From Candidatus Saccharibacteria bacterium UBA2112 (GTDB taxonomy: Bacteria; Patescibacteriota; Saccharimonadia; Saccharimonadales; Saccharimonadaceae), in assembly GCA_002331045.1 (NCBI GenBank), contig DCYK01000038.1:1-8197 (forward strand): a DNA stretch of 8,197 bases. The letters run 5' to 3'. The notes under the pieces are model-generated. The model was not told the DNA's origin. It saw nothing but the letters and a program-made list of their open reading frames with translations, and did no database searches. Position 1 is the stretch's first letter, and each line of letters starts with the position of its first letter. Of the stretch, positions 5,249 to 8,197 are shown piece after piece. Position numbers and translations under genes: made by a program.

Positions 5249-6189
5249 TGTTTGTCTCCACTAGTCGCAATATCCGGCAATGTTATGCTCACGGAATCAG
5301 GGTAGGTCAGTAGCATTTCTCGATGCACAACAGGACTATCCGTAGTACGTTGGGTGTCCTCTATTATTTTTGTAATTTTATTATTACTTTGATCGACCCA
5401 TATCTCAGATTCACTCACTTCATATAGGGTGGGTCCCACTTCTGCTATGTTGAGTAGTTCATTCATTTTTGTTACAAGCTTGTGAAGTGCCCGGTAATCC
5501 GTTGTCAATTCATACACCTTATAAGAAACCCCTTGATGACTTTCATCCCGCACCGATGTTACTGAGTATATATCATTGGATCGTATAGTGCTCATGAGAG
5601 CATTGCGTAAGTCTGCCGAAAAACTACCCATAGGCACTAGGTCAACAGTACGATTAAATTCGTTTCGCAGACCTAATGGGTCGTACGTTGTAGCAAGTCC
5701 CTGATCATCGATTTGTTTCCATGCGTTATCAGCAGTCGATGAGTTCTGAGTATTTGATGATAGTCGGGCGGCCACTCTTTGTTGATCAAGGGCAATCTGT
5801 TCACCTCGCAGCTCGACCTTGTCGTTATCAGATAACGCTATGAGTGAGTATTCTATCGCACTTTTTGGCTGGCCAGCAATTGTATAGTCCGTACGTATCG
5901 TCATATCCATCCTTGCTCCCGTTGCATCAGAATATGCGACCTCTTTGGTTAAGTATTCAACCTGCATCATTCGCTCAACCGCCGCATATAGTTCACGCTC
6001 TGCTGTTTTGTCTACCCATAACCACCCAAGAAAGGCGGCTCCGCTCACGACGAGAAAGATCAGTATTCCACCAGCGACTAACAGCCATCGTCGTTTCCCC
6101 GTTGGCTCCTGCACAGAGCCTGCATCAATAGACGACGCGGGGGCGTTCAGGTTCGATTCTGGAGCTTGATTTTGTTGTTCTGGCTGCAT
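5245..6189 (-). CDS. Single-pass membrane protein with extracytoplasmic domain, unknown function; first gene of the operon
   Basis: 314 aa. Residues 1-31 are a Pro/Gln/Asn-rich cytoplasmic segment, K-R-R at 32-34 sets the inside-positive side, and one transmembrane helix spans about 35-57. The rest is an extracytoplasmic domain of about 250 residues with no cysteine. Its C-terminal half has a pattern such as S-x-S-E-I-W-V-D-x-x-x-N-K-I-T-K-I, resembling lipoprotein-carrier-like beta folds (LolA/LppX type), but I cannot assign a family. Being first in the operon and overlapping the next gene by 4 bases (ATGA), it is probably needed with the pilins, for instance as an assembly or periplasm-equivalent scaffold protein. 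It lies in the place where conjugation loci often carry single-pass VirB8-like proteins; this is a position analogy only. AAGAGGA precedes ATG 6189. Confidence 0.78.
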   Translation of the reverse strand: MQPEQQNQAPESNLNAPASSIDAGSVQEPTGKRRWLLVAGGILIFLVVSGAAFLGWLWVDKTAERELYAAVERMMQVEYLTKEVAYSDATGARMDMTIRTDYTIAGQPKSAIEYSLIALSDNDKVELRGEQIALDQQRVAARLSSNTQNSSTADNAWKQIDDQGLATTYDPLGLRNEFNRTVDLVPMGSFSADLRNALMSTIRSNDIYSVTSVRDESHQGVSYKVYELTTDYRALHKLVTKMNELLNIAEVGPTLYEVSESEIWVDQSNNKITKIIEDTQRTTDSPVVHREMLLTYPDSVSITLPDIATSGDKQ

Positions 6190-6200
6190 AGTTCCTCTTG

Positions 6201-6209
6201 ATTATATCA
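6201..6209 (-). promoter_or_regulatory. Extended -10 promoter for the pilin operon
   Basis: On the minus strand TGATATAAT (6209-6201) is a perfect extended -10 (TG, one base, TATAAT). No convincing -35 lies 16-18 bases upstream, as is usual for extended -10 promoters. The predicted start near 6194 leaves only about 5 nt before ATG 6189, so the AAGAGGA ribosome site (6199-6193) would be mostly outside the transcript. Confidence 0.65.
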
Positions 6210-6238
6210 TTGACACCATAAGCACAATAACAGATACT
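6210..6238 (+). promoter_or_regulatory. Promoter for the VirB6-like gene, predicting a near-leaderless mRNA
   Basis: A perfect TTGACA -35 (6210-6215) is followed after 17 bases by GATACT (6233-6238, 4/6). The predicted start near 6245 lies about 3 nt before ATG 6248. Its -35 box directly abuts the extended -10 of the opposing operon promoter. Confidence 0.6.
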
Positions 6239-6247
6239 GATAGGGTA

Positions 6248-8197
6248 ATGTTGCAGCGCTGGTCGAAACACATGACCCAGGCTCTGCGCGCACATATTCG
6301 GCGTGGGGCTTTATTGACTTTGGCCAGTCTCATCGCCGTACTTATGGTCCTAACGCCTATTATGACACGTCCGGCGCAAGCACAAGGTCTTTCGGATCTC
6401 GCCGCACTGGGTGGATCGTTTACAAATGGGTTATCAAGCTGTGCTATCGAAACAGTAGGCTGGGTGATTTGTCCAACCATGCGTTCAATAGCCAAGCTAG
6501 CCGATTACGGCTTCACCTATATGAACCAGAATTTCCTCCGCATCGATTATGCTCTCGCGGCGAATGATAGCGGGACGTATACAGCATGGGAGATCATGCG
6601 AACCATCGCCAATGCTGCCTTTGTCGTGGCGTTCATGGTGCTGGTCTATTCACAGATATCCGGCCGGGGAAGTGGTGGATATAGTATAAAACGCCTCTTG
6701 CCGCGACTCATTATAGCTGCGATCGCTGTGAATATATCGTACTTCCTGTGCGTCTTTATGATTGATATTTCAAACATTATCGGTGACTCGGTACTGAACA
6801 TCCTCAAGGGGGTTGCCGAACGAATAGGGCCGACAATCATGCCTATCGGCGAGCAGGCATCAGCCTTTCAAGATGGCACCCTGACAACCATCACCGCGTC
6901 TGTTATGCAAAAAACCGGTATCGCCTGGGTATTGCTAACACCAGTCGCAGCAGTCATTATTTCCGTAGCTACAATCTGTGCCGCAATTCTGATTTTGTTA
7001 ATCATGCGCAAGACAATCATCGCACTACTTATTTTGATATCACCCCTACTATTCGTCGCCTATCTCCTTCCTAACCTTGAACGATTCTTCACCCAAGGTT
7101 TACGGCTCTTCATTCAACTCCTCGTACTGTATCCAATTATCGCGTTACTGCTCGGAGCCGGGCAGATTGTCAGTGCAACAATCGTGAGTGTTGGCTCAAA
7201 TGATGCAGACTATCGTGTCAGTGGTGATTCATACTTCTCGCGAAATGGTGGCTCAGGAAGCGCCATCACTGACCTGACAGCCGCAGCAGCTGCAGCCCTC
7301 CCGCTCCTCGGTGTCTGGTTCCTTTTCAAGAACATGTCCTCCCTGATGAATATGGCTGGCTCGCGCCTAACAGCTGCAGTCAAAGGTAGGCGGGGAGACG
7401 GTACCGATAAAGAAGCACGAGTTACCGGAAAAGCCACAGCGGGTGCACAGAATATCAAGAAAATGTTCGGTGGGGAGGGGGCAAACCGTCGCCAGGCCTA
7501 TTCGCGCAATCGCCGGCGACGCTCGCTGGGTGGAAGCACACTTGCTGGTGAAGGCGAGGGGGCAAAGCTACGCACAAACCAACAAGAGGCTGGTCCAGCA
7601 GCAATGCAGGGGGTCTTTGGTGGAGCAGGACTACAGAACCAACAGAGTCAAGATGATAAGACTCGGCGGGATCAAGAAGAGGCACGGCGACAGCAGGAGC
7701 AACAAGAGGCACTTTCGCAGGGCGCCAACCCTGACGAACTCGATCTTGATAATCTTGATGTCAATACAAGAAATGCCGCTGATACCGATCAAAAGATGTC
7801 TATTGAAGGTGGCAGTAAAGACGATAAGGACGATGGGCATGCAAGCGCCAAAGAGCTCTTTAGCCAGATGAACCGTCAACAAGGCCACCAATCAAAGGAC
7901 AAGGAGCGCAAGTTTAGTGCTGGCCCTCCAGCGGGTAATAGTGGCGGGGCAAGCGGTGGCAGTGAAGCAGGCGGTAGCGGTCAACCAACAGGACCCACGA
8001 CGAGTTACCGGGCGCCTCAGATTGCACAGAATGAGAATATTATCAGCGGTAGCTCAACGCCAGCCCAGCCAACAAAGGTTATCGCTGTACCAGTCCGAGT
8101 CGATGAATCATCGCTATTGGGTCAGAATAAACCACCAACATCTGGCGACATGACACAGCCACCAGTCAGTGGTACTCAAGAAAAAGCAAAGGCGCGT
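6248..8197 (+). CDS. VirB6/TrbL-like polytopic membrane protein with long hydrophilic tail (3' end cut by window edge)
   Basis: From ATG 6248 the frame stays open for 650 codons to the window edge. The N-terminus looks like a signal peptide or first helix (about 21-39), with a possible cleavage at P-A-Q-A (45). Further helices lie at about 119-137, 151-172, 225-252, 255-274, 285-308 and 344-362. The segment RKTIIALLILISPLLF-AYLLPN (254-276) is typical of VirB6/TrbL-like proteins of CPR bacteria. VirB6/TrbL proteins form the inner-membrane channel entrance of type IV secretion systems. After about residue 379 the protein turns hydrophilic: a basic R/K patch (NRRRR near 422), then a Gln/Glu/Asp/Gly/Ser-rich, probably disordered tail of at least 270 residues. 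The tail is likely cytoplasmic but its side is not certain. The start is chosen because no ATG, GTG or TTG lies in frame between the promoter and 6248. It is divergent from the pilin operon and probably co-regulated with it. Confidence 0.88.
   Translation, partial: MLQRWSKHMTQALRAHIRRGALLTLASLIAVLMVLTPIMTRPAQAQGLSDLAALGGSFTNGLSSCAIETVGWVICPTMRSIAKLADYGFTYMNQNFLRIDYALAANDSGTYTAWEIMRTIANAAFVVAFMVLVYSQISGRGSGGYSIKRLLPRLIIAAIAVNISYFLCVFMIDISNIIGDSVLNILKGVAERIGPTIMPIGEQASAFQDGTLTTITASVMQKTGIAWVLLTPVAAVIISVATICAAILILLIMRKTIIALLILISPLLFVAYLLPNLERFFTQGLRLFIQLLVLYPIIALLLGAGQIVSATIVSVGSNDADYRVSGDSYFSRNGGSGSAITDLTAAAAAALPLLGVWFLFKNMSSLMNMAGSRLTAAVKGRRGDGTDKEARVTGKATAGAQNIKKMFGGEGANRRQAYSRNRRRRSLGGSTLAGEGEGAKLRTNQQEAGPAAMQGVFGGAGLQNQQSQDDKTRRDQEEARRQQEQQEALSQGANPDELDLDNLDVNTRNAADTDQKMSIEGGSKDDKDDGHASAKELFSQMNRQQGHQSKDKERKFSAGPPAGNSGGASGGSEAGGSGQPTGPTTSYRAPQIAQNENIISGSSTPAQPTKVIAVPVRVDESSLLGQNKPPTSGDMTQPPVSGTQEKAKAR

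Noticed and set aside
7276..7302. GC-rich partial palindrome (GCAGC/GCTGC) as a regulatory hairpin
   Set aside because: It encodes an alanine run inside the VirB6-like protein and has no T-tract; codon repetition explains it.
6202..7891. Minus-strand and alternate plus-strand open frames across the VirB6-like gene
   Set aside because: The continuous 650-codon plus frame with clear membrane helices explains the region. The others are short, lack starts with ribosome sites and show no family features.
1..8197. CRISPR array, tRNA or rRNA genes, insertion sequences, alternative genetic code
   Set aside because: No regularly spaced repeats, cloverleaf patterns, transposase frames or terminal inverted repeats were seen. 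TGA functions as a stop in several genes.

Overview
The window fits a Candidatus Saccharibacteria (TM7) or related Patescibacteria/CPR chromosome. This is inferred from gene content, not from a marker gene: a tandem run of small two-helix 'T4SS pilin' proteins beside a VirB6/TrbL-like membrane protein with the ISPLLFVAYLLPN-type segment is typical of that lineage. Base composition looks near 48-50% GC by eye. TGA, TAA and TAG all act as stops, so there is no sign of the UGA=Gly code of Gracilibacteria/Absconditabacteria.

Layout. (1) 1-587, minus: ComF-family phosphoribosyltransferase, cut by the window edge at its C-terminus. (2) 588-693: divergent spacer with a good promoter for hsp20. (3) 694-1161, plus: small heat-shock protein (Hsp20, alpha-crystallin domain) with a very acidic N-terminal arm. 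(4) 1176-1215: perfect 18-bp inverted repeat with A6/T6 flanks, a bidirectional terminator between convergent units. (5) 6189-1227, minus: an eight-gene, tightly packed operon. In order of transcription it encodes a single-pass membrane protein with a 250-residue ectodomain, a 455-aa protein with 22 cysteines ending in a pilin-like two-helix domain, and six small pilin-like proteins. Most junctions overlap or abut, and a strong internal promoter precedes only the last pilin gene. (6) 6190-6247: compact divergent promoter region. (7) 6248 to the window end, plus: a VirB6/TrbL-like polytopic protein with a long hydrophilic tail, cut by the window edge.

Interpretation. The operon and the divergent VirB6-like gene look like part of a type IV secretion-like or conjugative-pilus apparatus. 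The pilin genes are graded. The last two (cysteine-free, most alike) look like major subunits. The middle four carry exactly two cysteines each in the exported N-terminus. The 455-aa protein joins the same membrane anchor to a disulfide-rich ectodomain and could be a surface or tip adhesin. No ATPase (VirB4/VirD4/VirB11) lies in the window, so the full machine cannot be confirmed here. No tRNA, rRNA, CRISPR array or insertion sequence was seen, and there is no gene-free stretch longer than about 110 bases.
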